Below are positions 43,537-52,171 of a stretch of 64,000 nt of DNA, one piece after another. The DNA comes from Deltaproteobacteria bacterium (GTDB lineage Bacteria > Myxococcota_A > Polyangia > Polyangiales > Ga0077539). Where the stretch lies: positions 62,001 through 126,000 of the forward strand of contig JACRDB010000050.1 of NCBI GenBank assembly GCA_016218725.1. The letters are read 5' to 3'. A program made the translations under genes and the position numbers. The notes beneath the pieces were generated by a model. It saw only the letters and a list, made by a program, of their open reading frames with translations, ran no database searches and was not told the DNA's origin. The number at the start of each line of letters is the position of its first letter. The stretch's first letter is position 1.

Positions 43537-44313
43537 ATGTCGACCCGCTACGGTTTTTCTACGGTCCCTGATCGTGCCTTTGTGGCCCTGCTGGATGATC
43601 TCTCCGAGGGCGCCTGGGGCAAAGTGGGCGTCGGTCGTGGCAGGGACGCCCCGGGGATCCTCCAGGCGCCGGTGACGGTGTACTGGAAGCGCAGGCTCAA
43701 CAGCGCCATCCAGGACCTGGTGGAGGCCCTCGGGGCCCCGGGTCCGGAGGCCTCCCGCGCCGTGGACCGCGCCTGGGACGCCGCCCAGAAGCGCCTGCAC
43801 TTCCGCACCCTGGAGCTCTGCGCCAGCGACGACGAGAACACCGCGCGCACGTCCCGCAGGGTGCGCTCCTCGCTCCTGGAGGGCGATGGCCTGGAGCAGA
43901 CCACCTGGGACCTCCACGCCGAGCTGGACTTCGGGCGTGCGCAGCTGCGGAAGGCCGCCGCGGCGGAGCTCCAGGCGGACGTCACGGCCCTGCGCCTCGG
44001 GAGCTACCTGGAGGACATCCGGGTGGCCACGGACGCCCTGAGGGACCTCCTGGGTAGGGGCTCCGGGGACCGCTCCGGGCCCCGTCGGGAGCAGGCCAGG
44101 GACGCCCTGGAGGGGTGCGCCACGGCCTGCAACCACATCCTGGAGGCCGTGGACTGGCTCCACGAGCACGCCGGCACCACCGACGCGGACCGGGCCACCC
44201 TGGAGGCCCTGGGGGCGCCGCTCGTGGCCCTCCTGGACCGCTCCGTGGACGAGGGCGAGGTCACCGACGACGTCGAGCCTCCGAAGGCCCTCCCGCGCTC
44301 CCTCGGGGCCTGA
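43537..44313 (+). CDS. Mostly helical protein of unknown function
   Basis: I do not recognise this 258-aa protein. It is rich in charged helices, for example 'RAWDAAQKRLHFRTLELCASDDENTARTSRRVRSSLLE' in sense and 'ADVTALRLGSYLEDIRVATDALRDLLG'. It has no signal peptide or membrane helix. The ATG is supported by a strong Shine-Dalgarno. Lys and other basic residues sit at the N terminus around 'TVYWKRRLN'. It is convergent with the TonB-like gene, 12 bases apart. Confidence 0.65.
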   Translation: MSTRYGFSTVPDRAFVALLDDLSEGAWGKVGVGRGRDAPGILQAPVTVYWKRRLNSAIQDLVEALGAPGPEASRAVDRAWDAAQKRLHFRTLELCASDDENTARTSRRVRSSLLEGDGLEQTTWDLHAELDFGRAQLRKAAAAELQADVTALRLGSYLEDIRVATDALRDLLGRGSGDRSGPRREQARDALEGCATACNHILEAVDWLHEHAGTTDADRATLEALGAPLVALLDRSVDEGEVTDDVEPPKALPRSLGA

Positions 44314-44325
44314 CAGCGCCCGGGT

Positions 44326-45954
44326 TCACGGTCCCCGGCGCCGTCCGCCGCCTTCGCGTGGCGGCGGGGGCGTTGGCGGCGGAGGCGTCGGGCGGCTCCC
44401 GTCCGATGGCATTCGGTTGACGATGTAGGGCTGGGCGCCGGCCGGGCCGCACCAACGCTCATCCCGGTGGAAGTCCCAGTGGGTGTAGAGCCTCCCGTCC
44501 ACGGAGCGGATCCCCGCGGGGACCTCCCCATACGGGTTGGCCACCCGGACCGCCTGCATGGCCGCCACGTCAAAGGTGAGAATCCCGCTGGTGCGCACGA
44601 TCCCGATGCGGTGAACGCTCCCATCGGGCTCCAGGATGATCTCCAGCCGGGTCAGCAGGGCGCGGTTGTTGAGCGCGTTGTCATCCGGGAGCGCCGCCAG
44701 CCGGGGGATGAACCCCTCGGCGAAGTGTTCATGAATGCGCCGGTGCATCGCCGTGAGGTACCGGGCGAAGGGAGACGCCGCCGTGCGCAGCGCGGTGGTA
44801 CTCCCGACCCTCACCTGCGGGATGAAATTCTCGATGGCCGTGCGGGTGGTCTGCCAGTCCTGGGCGAAGGGGTTGCGGGCCTCGATCCGACGGTCCCTCT
44901 CGGTCTGCCGCAGGCGGTCCAGGGCCTCGCGGCCGTAGAGTCTCTCCATCATGGCCGAGTCGGGCCCCAGGGCGGCGAGGGTCCCGGCCACCCCGAGGCC
45001 CTGGACTCCGAGGCGCTGCGCGGTTCCGTCCTGGCCGCGCTGTCCCCAAAGGCCATTGGAGCCGCCTCCGCCACGGGAGCCTCCCTGGCCCTGGTCCCCG
45101 GAGGAAGGCAACGGATCCCCGGCCCTCGCCTCGGCGCCGCCGCCCTGGACGCTCGGCCCCGGCGCCGCGGGGGGACCGTCGCCGGTCAGGGTGTGGGCTG
45201 CGGATGCCGTGGCCCCCGGAGCGACCCTGGCCCCAGGGGCCCCGGGGGTGCCCCGTCGGCCCGTAGCGCCGGAGGGGCCCGGGTTTCCGCGGGCGCCCTG
45301 GCGGGCGGTGCTGGCCTGGGCGTTGTTCTGGGCCGGAGAGCTCGACCTCGGCGGGGTCCGGGCGGGCAGGGTCGCCGTTGCAGGCGCCGCCGATGGCTGC
45401 GGCGGCGCCGACGGGAGCGCCTGGGAGAGGCTCGGCGCGCCCCCCAGGCGAGGGTGGGGGTCGTCGTGGGTGCGGTCCCTCGCCTGGGCCTGGGTCTCCT
45501 CCGCCACGTCGTGGTTCTGTTCGGCCAGGAAGCGGGCGTTGTCGGGTCGGAGCTCACCATCCGCGACGGTCTGCTCCACCATCTGACCTGTAGGCGCGCG
45601 GACGATGTCTGGTGCCGGGTGCGTGGGGGGAGGGGGAGGGGGCATGGAGGGCGCCCGGGCCTGCGAGGCCGACGGCAGTGGTTGCGTCGGGGCCGGCCGC
45701 GCCAGGGAGGGGAGCTGCACCGGCATCGCCGGGTCCTCCGAGGCTGCCTGTGTGGGGTCCGGGGGGCTAAGGGGCTCGAACTCCAGCTCCACCGTCGTCC
45801 CAACCGAGGACCGTCCGTGGGAGGCCCGCGCGCGTTGGCTTCCGGGCACCGGCAGGATCCCCTCGGAGCCCCAATAGGACGCCAGATGGAGCGCCAGCGA
45901 GACGCCCACCCAGGCCTGGAGCGGGATGAGCAGGAAGCGCCGATGCACTGTCAT
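44326..45954 (-). CDS. TonB/AgmX-like protein with a collagen-like stretch
   Basis: The 542-aa product has an N-terminal membrane anchor ('FLLIPLQAWVGVSLALHLASY'). A long Pro/Ala/Gln-rich periplasmic linker contains about eight Gly-X-Y triplets ('GARGNPGPSGATGRRGTPG'). The C-terminal TonB-like domain (about 410-515) has 'HEHFAEGFIPRLAAL', 'LLTRLEIILEPDGSVHRIGIVRTSG' and 'FDVAAMQAVRVANPYGEVP'. It probably transmits inner-membrane energy or bridges the envelope; no ExbB/ExbD genes are nearby. The ATG at 45954 is chosen; one at 45966 is in frame but overlaps the GGTACGG element. Confidence 0.75.
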   Translation of the reverse strand: MTVHRRFLLIPLQAWVGVSLALHLASYWGSEGILPVPGSQRARASHGRSSVGTTVELEFEPLSPPDPTQAASEDPAMPVQLPSLARPAPTQPLPSASQARAPSMPPPPPPTHPAPDIVRAPTGQMVEQTVADGELRPDNARFLAEQNHDVAEETQAQARDRTHDDPHPRLGGAPSLSQALPSAPPQPSAAPATATLPARTPPRSSSPAQNNAQASTARQGARGNPGPSGATGRRGTPGAPGARVAPGATASAAHTLTGDGPPAAPGPSVQGGGAEARAGDPLPSSGDQGQGGSRGGGGSNGLWGQRGQDGTAQRLGVQGLGVAGTLAALGPDSAMMERLYGREALDRLRQTERDRRIEARNPFAQDWQTTRTAIENFIPQVRVGSTTALRTAASPFARYLTAMHRRIHEHFAEGFIPRLAALPDDNALNNRALLTRLEIILEPDGSVHRIGIVRTSGILTFDVAAMQAVRVANPYGEVPAGIRSVDGRLYTHWDFHRDERWCGPAGAQPYIVNRMPSDGSRPTPPPPTPPPPREGGGRRRGP

Positions 45955-45985
45955 CGTCCGTACCATCCGGCGGGGGTCGCGGCAA

Positions 45986-46582
45986 TCACGCGCCCGGCGG
46001 GAGCCGGAGCTTCACCTCCAGGCGGAACCCTCGCAGGGCCTCCGAGAGCACCGCGCGGCGGCGCTCGGGAGCCGTGGCCTGGCGCAGCGCGGCGACGGCC
46101 TCCAGCCAGCGCTGGAAGCGCGCGTCCAACGCGGAAGAGAGCCCCTCGCGCAGGCGCTTGACCACCGCCGGGGCCGCGCCTCCCGTGGAGAAGCCCACGG
46201 ACAGGAGCCCGCGACGGACCACGGCCACGTTGGCAAAGTTCGAGAAGCCCGGCTGATCCAGGCAGCACAAGAGAAAGCCCCGGGCGCGGGCCTCGGCCTG
46301 GAGCCGCGCCGACAGCGCCTCGTCTCGCTCGGTGGAGAGCACGACCGCGAGGGACCCTTCGGTGTCCGAAGGCGCCAGCGCGCGCGCCTCCCACGCGACG
46401 GAGCCCTCCCGGTGGAGCGCCCGGAGGCCCTCGGTCACCGTCGGGGCCACCACGGTGACCCTGGCCCCGCAGGCCAGGAGGCCGCGAGCCTTCTCCTCGG
46501 CCTCGGTTGTCCCTCCCACCACGAGGCAGTCCCTCCCCCGGAGGTCCAGGGCCACGAGGAAGGGTTCCCACGGCGGGTGCAT
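45986..46582 (-). CDS. Siroheme synthase N-terminal domain protein (precorrin-2 dehydrogenase)
   Basis: The 198-aa product is the stand-alone CysG-N/Met8p type. It shows the NAD-binding 'CLVVGGTTEAEEKARGLLACGARVTVVAP' in sense, 'LSTERDEALSARLQAEARARGFLLCCLDQPGFSNFANVAVVRRG' in sense, and 'LSVGFSTGGAAPAVVKRLREGL'. It oxidises precorrin-2 to sirohydrochlorin and may also chelate iron, on the siroheme or heme d1 route. Partner genes (cobA, hemA) are not adjacent. It lies 31 bases upstream of the TonB-like gene on the same strand. Confidence 0.9.
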   Translation of the reverse strand: MHPPWEPFLVALDLRGRDCLVVGGTTEAEEKARGLLACGARVTVVAPTVTEGLRALHREGSVAWEARALAPSDTEGSLAVVLSTERDEALSARLQAEARARGFLLCCLDQPGFSNFANVAVVRRGLLSVGFSTGGAAPAVVKRLREGLSSALDARFQRWLEAVAALRQATAPERRRAVLSEALRGFRLEVKLRLPPGA

Positions 46583-46617
46583 GGCGCGTCCTGTGGGTAT
46601 AGGCCCTCCCGGGGATT

Positions 46618-46626
46618 GGTGCTATG
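46618..46626 (+). promoter_or_regulatory. GGTGCTATG element before the pyrophosphorylase gene
   Basis: It lies 29 bases upstream of the GTG start at 46656 and in the 73-base region shared with the divergent siroheme gene. Confidence 0.35.
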
Positions 46627-46655
46627 AAGCCGCCGGATCAGCAACGGGGTCACGC

Positions 46656-47768
46656 GTGAAGGATCTTTCCGTATCGCCGCCGGTGGCGGACATCCTCCGG
46701 CGCTACCACTTCGATCGGGTGCCCTTCGAGGCGCTGAGGGAGCGCCTCCGCGGCACCACGGACCCGGAGTCCCTGCACCAGCTCACCACCGCGGTGCTCC
46801 CACCCCCGGAGGGCTGCGCGGCGCGGAGCCCCTCGCCCGGTGACACCGAGGAGGGCGCCTTCCGCGCGGCGGGCGCGGCGGCCATCGCCCGGGGGGAGCT
46901 GGCGGCGGTGGTGCTCGCGGGCGGCATGGCCACGCGCTTTGGTAGCGTGGTCAAGGCCCTGGCCACGGTGGACGCGGAGGCCAGGGTCTCCTTCCTGGAC
47001 CTGAAGCTGGCGGACCTGGCGCGCTACGAGGGCGCCGTGGAGACCACGCTGATGTCCAGCTTCGCCACGCACGACGCGCTGGCCGGGGAGCTGAGCGCCA
47101 GGGGCCTGCCGTGGGTGGGCCTCTGCCCGCAGTTCGTGTCCCTCCGGGTGACCCCGGAGGGGGAGGCCTTCCTGGGCGGCGATGGCCAACCGTCGCTCTA
47201 TGCCCCGGGCCACGGTGACCTCCCGGACGCCCTGGCCGTGGCCGGGGTGTTGGAGCGCCTGCGCCGCAAGGGCGTGCGCACGGTGCTCATGTCCAACGTA
47301 GACAACGTGGGCGCCACCGTGGACCCGGTGCTCCTCGGGATGCACCGGGCGTCGGGGGCGCGGATCTCCGTGGAGCTGGTGGAGAAGGTCGCCGGGGACC
47401 GCGGTGGGCTCCCGGTGCTCGCCGGCGGGAGGCTCGTCCTGGCCGAGGCCTTCCGGCTACCCAGGGGCTTTCCCCAGGACGCGTTCCCGCTGTTCAACAC
47501 CAACACCCTCTGGATCGACCTCGACGCCCTGGAGGCGCCCGGCGCCTGGACCTGGTGCGTGGCCCGCAAGACCGTGGAGGGCCGCCCCGCGATCCAGTTC
47601 GAGAGGCTCGTGGGCGAGCTCACCTGGTGGCACTCGACGCACTGGATCCACGTGCCGCGCGTGGGTGACGCCTCGCGCTTCCTCCCGGTGAAGGACCTCG
47701 CGGACCTGGAGCGCTACCGCCCGGAGCTCCAGGCGGTGGCCCGGGCTCGCATCCCCGGCGTGTGGTGA
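46656..47768 (+). CDS. UTP-glucose-1-phosphate uridylyltransferase family protein
   Basis: The 370-aa product belongs to the UDPGP/UDP-N-acetylhexosamine pyrophosphorylase type. It has the nucleotide-binding signature 'AAVVLAGGMATRFGSVVKAL', 'TTLMSSFATHD', 'FVSLRVTPEGE', 'VLMSNVDNVGATVDP' and a substrate-region 'FNTNTLWIDLDAL'. It transfers UMP from UTP to a sugar-1-phosphate for polysaccharide or nucleotide-sugar synthesis; the sugar cannot be told from the sequence. The start is GTG; the open frame further upstream crosses the divergent siroheme gene. Confidence 0.88.
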   Translation: MKDLSVSPPVADILRRYHFDRVPFEALRERLRGTTDPESLHQLTTAVLPPPEGCAARSPSPGDTEEGAFRAAGAAAIARGELAAVVLAGGMATRFGSVVKALATVDAEARVSFLDLKLADLARYEGAVETTLMSSFATHDALAGELSARGLPWVGLCPQFVSLRVTPEGEAFLGGDGQPSLYAPGHGDLPDALAVAGVLERLRRKGVRTVLMSNVDNVGATVDPVLLGMHRASGARISVELVEKVAGDRGGLPVLAGGRLVLAEAFRLPRGFPQDAFPLFNTNTLWIDLDALEAPGAWTWCVARKTVEGRPAIQFERLVGELTWWHSTHWIHVPRVGDASRFLPVKDLADLERYRPELQAVARARIPGVW

Positions 47769-47784
47769 CAGGCAGCGGCGGCCG

Positions 47785-48264
47785 CTACCGCAGCTCCACG
47801 TCCGCGGTGGCCCTGCACGACGACGCGCAGCCTCGCTGCCCCGGCACCGGAGCCTCGGTGTAGGTGTAGGCCAGGTGCCGTGAGGCCAGCGGGCCGTGCA
47901 GCCGTTGCGTGCTCTGCCAGTCGCAGCCGTCGCTGAAGTGAAAGCGCGTGGTGAGCTGGAGCTCCGCCACGCCGTCGGTGACCGTTCCGGAGAACGTGGC
48001 CGTGGCAAAGGCCGCCGTGGCCGGGCCCCCGGCGCATGGGTACCGCAGGAGCCCCACGGAGCGGGTGACCCGTTCGTCAATGAAGCAACCACCGGCGCCC
48101 ACCGTGGGGTGGGCGGTGAGCTCCGCGGTGCACAGCGCCCCGGGCGCCGGGGTGGTCCCGCGGGGCCTCCGAGGCGGAGGCTCCCGGCGGGAGCGCGTGG
48201 CCCCGCCCACCGAAGGGAGGGCCATCACCAGCAGAACCAGGAAGAGGGAGCGCGGTCGGAGCAT
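47785..48264 (-). CDS. Small secreted protein of unknown function
   Basis: The 159-aa product has a signal peptide ('LFLVLLVMALPSVGGA'). An Arg/Pro linker and six cysteines follow, likely in disulfides ('GALCTAEL', 'GGCFIDERV', 'RYPCAGG', 'FSDGCDWQST', 'RGCASSCRAT'). The mature part is beta-rich. No family is recognised. It is convergent with the pyrophosphorylase gene and divergent from the histidine kinase gene. Confidence 0.6.
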   Translation of the reverse strand: MLRPRSLFLVLLVMALPSVGGATRSRREPPPRRPRGTTPAPGALCTAELTAHPTVGAGGCFIDERVTRSVGLLRYPCAGGPATAAFATATFSGTVTDGVAELQLTTRFHFSDGCDWQSTQRLHGPLASRHLAYTYTEAPVPGQRGCASSCRATADVELR

Positions 48265-48347
48265 CGTTCAGGGCCTCCGGTGGGATTCTACGCCGGTCGG
48301 GTCCCGGATCTTGGCGGCGCCCGGCGCCGCCGGTCGGACGCCGGGAG

Positions 48348-48356
48348 GGTGCTATA
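48348..48356 (+). promoter_or_regulatory. GGTGCTATA element before the histidine kinase gene
   Basis: It ends 11 bases before the GTG start at 48368. The sequence matches an extended -10 (TGCTATAG) with no clear -35. Confidence 0.4.
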
Positions 48357-48367
48357 GCTCTCGCAGG

Positions 48368-50344
48368 GTGAGCCCACGAGCGCGCAGCGTACGGACCGAG
48401 ATCGTCGCGGGCTTCGCGCTGCTCATCGCGTCCTTCGGGGGCGTGGCGGGCTACTCCCTGGTACAGCAGCAGCGCGCCGTGGCCTCCCTCAGGCTGGCCA
48501 ATGAGGCCTACCTGCGCCTCACGCTCCGTATCGGCGAGGCCCACAATACCCAGGCCCAGGTGGACGCCTTCCTGGAGCGGCTCCTGGACGAGCCCGACCG
48601 GGCCAACGTCCGGACCTGGCTGGCCGCGGCCCGGCGCACCCGTCGCGTGGTGATCCAGGCCGGGGCGTCCACGGCTCGGGCGGCACAGCCCCGGGACCTC
48701 GAGGATCGCGCGCTCCTGCGCGCCGCCGCGGCGGACCTGGACGGCGTGGACGCCATCTGGGTGCGGGACGAGGGCCTCTTCGATGAGCTCTTCCAGGCCC
48801 TGGCCACGGGGGAGCGGGCCCGGGCCCTGGACCTCCAGCGTAGGTTGTACGCCCGGGAGGTGGGCACCGAGGCCACCCTGGCGAGCCTGGCGAGGGCGTT
48901 CCAGCGCCGGGTGAGGGCCCTCTCGGACCAGGCCGAGCGTCAACAGACCCGCTCCCTGGAGCTCACGCTCCTGGCCGTGGCCGTGGCATGCGCCCTGGGG
49001 CTGGGCACCACCCTCAACGCCCGAAGGGCCCTCCAGCCCCTGGCGGCCCTGAGGGATCGCGCGCGGGCCGTGGCCCGAGGGAACCTCGCCCCCGCGCCGG
49101 TGGTGGCCCGCCCGGATGAAATCGGTGAGCTGGCCGGGGAGTTCGAGCGCATGGTGCATGCGGTGGCCGCCCGCGACGCGGACCTGCGCGCCGCCAACCT
49201 GGAGATCCAGCAGGCCGAGCAGCACCTGGAGCAGCTCGTGGCGAGCCTCCGGAGCGGGGTCATGGTGGTGCACCCGGACGGCACCGTCGCCACGGCCAAC
49301 CCCTCGGCGGAGCGCCTCCACGCCGAGAGGGACACCCGGACCTCCAACCACGAGCACCTGGTTGGGGTCCCCTACCGGGAGACCCTCTTCGGCCGAGACG
49401 AGCGGCTCCTCAAGGCCGTCCGGGCTGTTTCCCAGGAGGGCGCCCCGCAGGCCTTCGAGAACATCCCCCTCGGGCAGCGCACCTTTGACGTCGTCGTGGT
49501 GCCCTTTGTCGAGCGAGGCGAGCGCGAGGACCGCCGCGGGGCCCTGGTGGTCGCCGACGACGTGACGCTCCGGGAGCAGGCCCGCCAGAGGCTCCTCCAG
49601 GCCGAGCGCCTTGCGGCCATCGGGCGCATGGCGGCCCACGTCACCCACGAGGTGCGCAACCCCCTGTCGTCCATGGGCCTCAACGCGGAGATGCTCAGCG
49701 ACGAGGTACAGGCCCTGGGCGACGAGGCCCGGGAGGCCTCCAGGCTTGTGCGGGCCATCCAGCGCGAGATAGACCGCCTCACGCACATCACCGAGGAGTA
49801 CCTCCGGGTGGCGAGGCTCCCCAGGCCCAGGCTCGAGCGCGAGGACCTCGGGGCGCTGGTGTCCGAGGCGGTGCGCTTCGTCACGCCGGAGCTGGAGCGC
49901 AGCGGCGTGGAGGTCTCGCTCCAGGTCCCGGCGGCCGCGGGGAGCGTGATGGTGGACGAGGCGCAGCTACGGCAGGCGCTCCTGAACCTCCTGCGCAATG
50001 GCAGGGAGGCCCTCGAAGGCGCTCGCTCCGTGCCCCGGAGGCTGGTGGTCCGGGTGGGCGCCCGGGACCGGGGCCTGGAGGTGAGCGTCGCGGACAATGG
50101 GCCGGGGATCGCTCCGGAGGCCCGGGAGCACCTCTTCGAGCTCTTCTTCACCACCAAGGACCGGGGCACCGGGCTCGGGCTGCCCCTGACCCGGGAGATT
50201 GTTGTTGCCCACGGAGGCACTCTCCGCGCCGAGGACGCGCCCCCGGAGGACGGTGGCGGCGCTCGCTTCGTGCTATGGCTCCCGGCCGCGGAGGAAGCCC
50301 CATGCGACCGGACGGACGAAGCCCCGACGCTCTTAGACCCGTGA
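48368..50344 (+). CDS. Membrane sensor histidine kinase (HAMP-PAS-HisKA-HATPase)
   Basis: The 658-aa product has two membrane helices flanking a periplasmic sensor of about 160 residues ('IVAGFALLIASFGGVAGYSLV' and 'LTLLAVAVACALGLGTTL'). A HAMP linker and coiled coil follow, then a PAS-like region (about 285-400), and HisKA with the phospho-His in 'AAHVTHEVRNPLSSMGLNAEM'. The HATPase boxes are 'LLRNGREALE' (N), 'VADNGPGI' (G1), 'FFTTKDRGTGLGLPL' (F/G2). No response regulator is adjacent, so it is an orphan. The GTG start is supported by the upstream element. Its 3' end overlaps rph by 43 bases. Confidence 0.93.
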   Translation: MSPRARSVRTEIVAGFALLIASFGGVAGYSLVQQQRAVASLRLANEAYLRLTLRIGEAHNTQAQVDAFLERLLDEPDRANVRTWLAAARRTRRVVIQAGASTARAAQPRDLEDRALLRAAAADLDGVDAIWVRDEGLFDELFQALATGERARALDLQRRLYAREVGTEATLASLARAFQRRVRALSDQAERQQTRSLELTLLAVAVACALGLGTTLNARRALQPLAALRDRARAVARGNLAPAPVVARPDEIGELAGEFERMVHAVAARDADLRAANLEIQQAEQHLEQLVASLRSGVMVVHPDGTVATANPSAERLHAERDTRTSNHEHLVGVPYRETLFGRDERLLKAVRAVSQEGAPQAFENIPLGQRTFDVVVVPFVERGEREDRRGALVVADDVTLREQARQRLLQAERLAAIGRMAAHVTHEVRNPLSSMGLNAEMLSDEVQALGDEAREASRLVRAIQREIDRLTHITEEYLRVARLPRPRLEREDLGALVSEAVRFVTPELERSGVEVSLQVPAAAGSVMVDEAQLRQALLNLLRNGREALEGARSVPRRLVVRVGARDRGLEVSVADNGPGIAPEAREHLFELFFTTKDRGTGLGLPLTREIVVAHGGTLRAEDAPPEDGGGARFVLWLPAAEEAPCDRTDEAPTLLDP

Positions 50345-51063
50345 CCCTGGAGCCCGGCTGGCAACGTCAGGGTGACGGGAGTGTGCTCTACCGCGCCGGG
50401 GGCACCGTGGTGCTCTGCGTGGCCAGTGTGGAGGAGGGCGTCAAGGACTTCCTCCGAGGGAGGAACCAGGGCTGGGTCACCGCGGAGTACCTCATGCACC
50501 CGCGGGCAGGCGCCCGTAGGCAGAACCGCGACGGGTTCAACGGCCGGAGCCTCTCCGGGCGCTCCCACGAGATCGCCCGGCTCATCGGTCGCTCGCTCCG
50601 GGCCGCGGTGGACCTCGGTGCCCTGGGAGAGCGCACCATCACCCTGGACTGCGACGTCCTCGAAGCCGACGGCGGCACCCGCACGGCCAGCATCACCGGG
50701 GCCATGGTGGCGCTGGTGCTCGCGCTCGACGGCCTGGCGCGGGCCTCGAAGCTCCCGGGCCGACCGCTCCGGACGCTGGTCTCCGCGGTGAGCGCCGGGG
50801 TGTACAAGCACAACCCCTGCCTGGACCTGTGCTACGTCGAGGACCGCGACGCGGCCATGGACCTGAACCTGGTGGCCACCCATGACGGCGCCGTGGTGGA
50901 GTTGCAGTGCACCGCGGAGCACGCCCCGGTGCCGCGCTCCACGGTGGACGCCCTGGTGGACCTCGGAGTAAAGGGTTGCGCCGCGCTGGGTGCCGTCCAG
51001 AGAGAGACCCTGAAGTCCGCGGGCGTGGACCTGGCGAGGCTCCAGCGCGAACCCCGAGGGTGA
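50302..51063 (+). CDS. rph: Ribonuclease PH
   Basis: RNase PH trims tRNA 3' ends phosphorolytically. The 253-aa product starts with the diagnostic 'MRPDGRSPDALRPV'. It has 'EYLMHPRAGARRQNRDGFNGRSLSGRSHEIARLIGRSLRA' in sense (phosphate/RNA-binding Arg cluster), 'LDCDVLEADGGTRTASITGA' and 'DLCYVEDRDAAMDLNLV'. The ATG at 50302 has a GAGGAAG Shine-Dalgarno and lies inside the kinase gene's 3' end, so expression is probably coupled to it. Confidence 0.95.
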   Translation: MRPDGRSPDALRPVTLEPGWQRQGDGSVLYRAGGTVVLCVASVEEGVKDFLRGRNQGWVTAEYLMHPRAGARRQNRDGFNGRSLSGRSHEIARLIGRSLRAAVDLGALGERTITLDCDVLEADGGTRTASITGAMVALVLALDGLARASKLPGRPLRTLVSAVSAGVYKHNPCLDLCYVEDRDAAMDLNLVATHDGAVVELQCTAEHAPVPRSTVDALVDLGVKGCAALGAVQRETLKSAGVDLARLQREPRG

Positions 51064-51089
51064 GCGCGCTGGAGCTCCCGGAGCGCAGC

Positions 51090-52013
51090 TCAGGCAGGCG
51101 TCGCGGTGGGTGAGGGCGGGGCGCCAGGGGCGGCGCCCGGCGCCGCCGAGGGAGCGGGGGCCGGGGTCGCGGCGCCGACCTTCTTGCCCTTCTCCGCGCT
51201 CTTCTCCGTCGCGTCGTCCTTCTTGCGGGGACGGGCGATGGCCAGCGAGGCGAGCCTTGGCACCCGGGCCATGGACTCGTCGCCGTGGAAGTAGAAGGCG
51301 ATCCGACGGAGCCACTCGTAGCGCTCGGCGACGAGCGTGTAGAGGCGGTCCCGGAGGTCCCGGGCCTCCTCCTCGGCCGGGTCTCGCTGGCGGCGGCTCT
51401 TGCCCTGGGTCAGGTGGTCCAGCAACCACTCGGCCTCCCTGCGCATGGTGGTCATCTCCTCGCGGGTGAAGGGGTGCGTGCCCTGGAGGGCCCCCCAGTT
51501 CGCCTCGAACAGCCTGGCCAGGTCCAGGCCGTCCTTGGCCATGTCAAAGGACCCGGTGCCCTCCCGGATCGCGGCGACCACGGCCGGGTCGAGGCGACCC
51601 CTCTTCGCCAGCAGCTCCGCGGCGTCGAGGAACGCCTCCCGCAACGGGGCGAGGCGGTCGAGGTGCTGCTGGATCATGCCCGGGGTGGTCCGGGGGATCC
51701 TCATCGCAGCGAGGGAGTAGGCCCTGGCGAGCTCCGGGAGCTCGAAGACCTCCTCCGCGGGCGCCGAGGGCAGCTCGCGGCGGACCTCCTCCAGGGTCAC
51801 CCCCAGGTGCGCCACCGCGAAGCGCACGTTGCCCCGCACCACCTCCGGCGCAAAGTTCGCCACCCGGACCGCGGGCGCCTTGAGGCTCCTCGCCGCGGTC
51901 GCGTAGCGCTTGAGCGCGTCCTCCCACGCTCGCTCGTCGCCGGCGTCCTCGACGCACGGCGCTTCACTACCCTGGACGACCTTGGAGGACTGTGAACCGT
52001 TTTGCTTCTTCAT
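51090..52013 (-). CDS. Helical protein of unknown function
   Basis: I do not recognise this 307-aa protein. It has a polar head (MKKQNGSQSSKVV). A long helical core includes 'AWEDALKRYATAARSLKAPAVRV', 'LGVTLEEVRRELPSAPAEEVFEL', 'PGMIQQHLDRLAPLREAFLDAAELLAKRG' in sense and 'RDLRDRLYTLVAERYEWLRRIAFYF'. The tail is Lys-rich then Ala/Pro-rich. There is no signal or membrane segment. The ATG at 52013 is chosen because the in-frame extension to 52358 reads only through the palindromic repeat array. A perfect hairpin lies in its leader. It is convergent with rph. Confidence 0.6.
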   Translation of the reverse strand: MKKQNGSQSSKVVQGSEAPCVEDAGDERAWEDALKRYATAARSLKAPAVRVANFAPEVVRGNVRFAVAHLGVTLEEVRRELPSAPAEEVFELPELARAYSLAAMRIPRTTPGMIQQHLDRLAPLREAFLDAAELLAKRGRLDPAVVAAIREGTGSFDMAKDGLDLARLFEANWGALQGTHPFTREEMTTMRREAEWLLDHLTQGKSRRQRDPAEEEARDLRDRLYTLVAERYEWLRRIAFYFHGDESMARVPRLASLAIARPRKKDDATEKSAEKGKKVGAATPAPAPSAAPGAAPGAPPSPTATPA

Positions 52014-52030
52014 GGCATTGCCCCTGCTCA

Positions 52031-52052
52031 CGGCGGGACCTTCTTCCCGCCG
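52031..52052. promoter_or_regulatory. Perfect 8-bp hairpin in the leader of the 307-aa gene
   Basis: CGGCGGGA (52031-52038) pairs with TCCCGCCG (52045-52052) across a 6-base loop. It is 17 bases before the minus-strand ATG at 52013. It could shelter the ribosome site or be an operator. Confidence 0.35.
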
Positions 52053-52171
52053 CGCTGTGGGTATCGCGGCCACTCGATGGTCGGTTGCGTGGTTCCCGGA
52101 CGATTTCTTCGACGCACCGAAAAACGCTCCTGCCGTTGGCGACCTCGACCGGCCTCGCTGGATGCGCGTGT

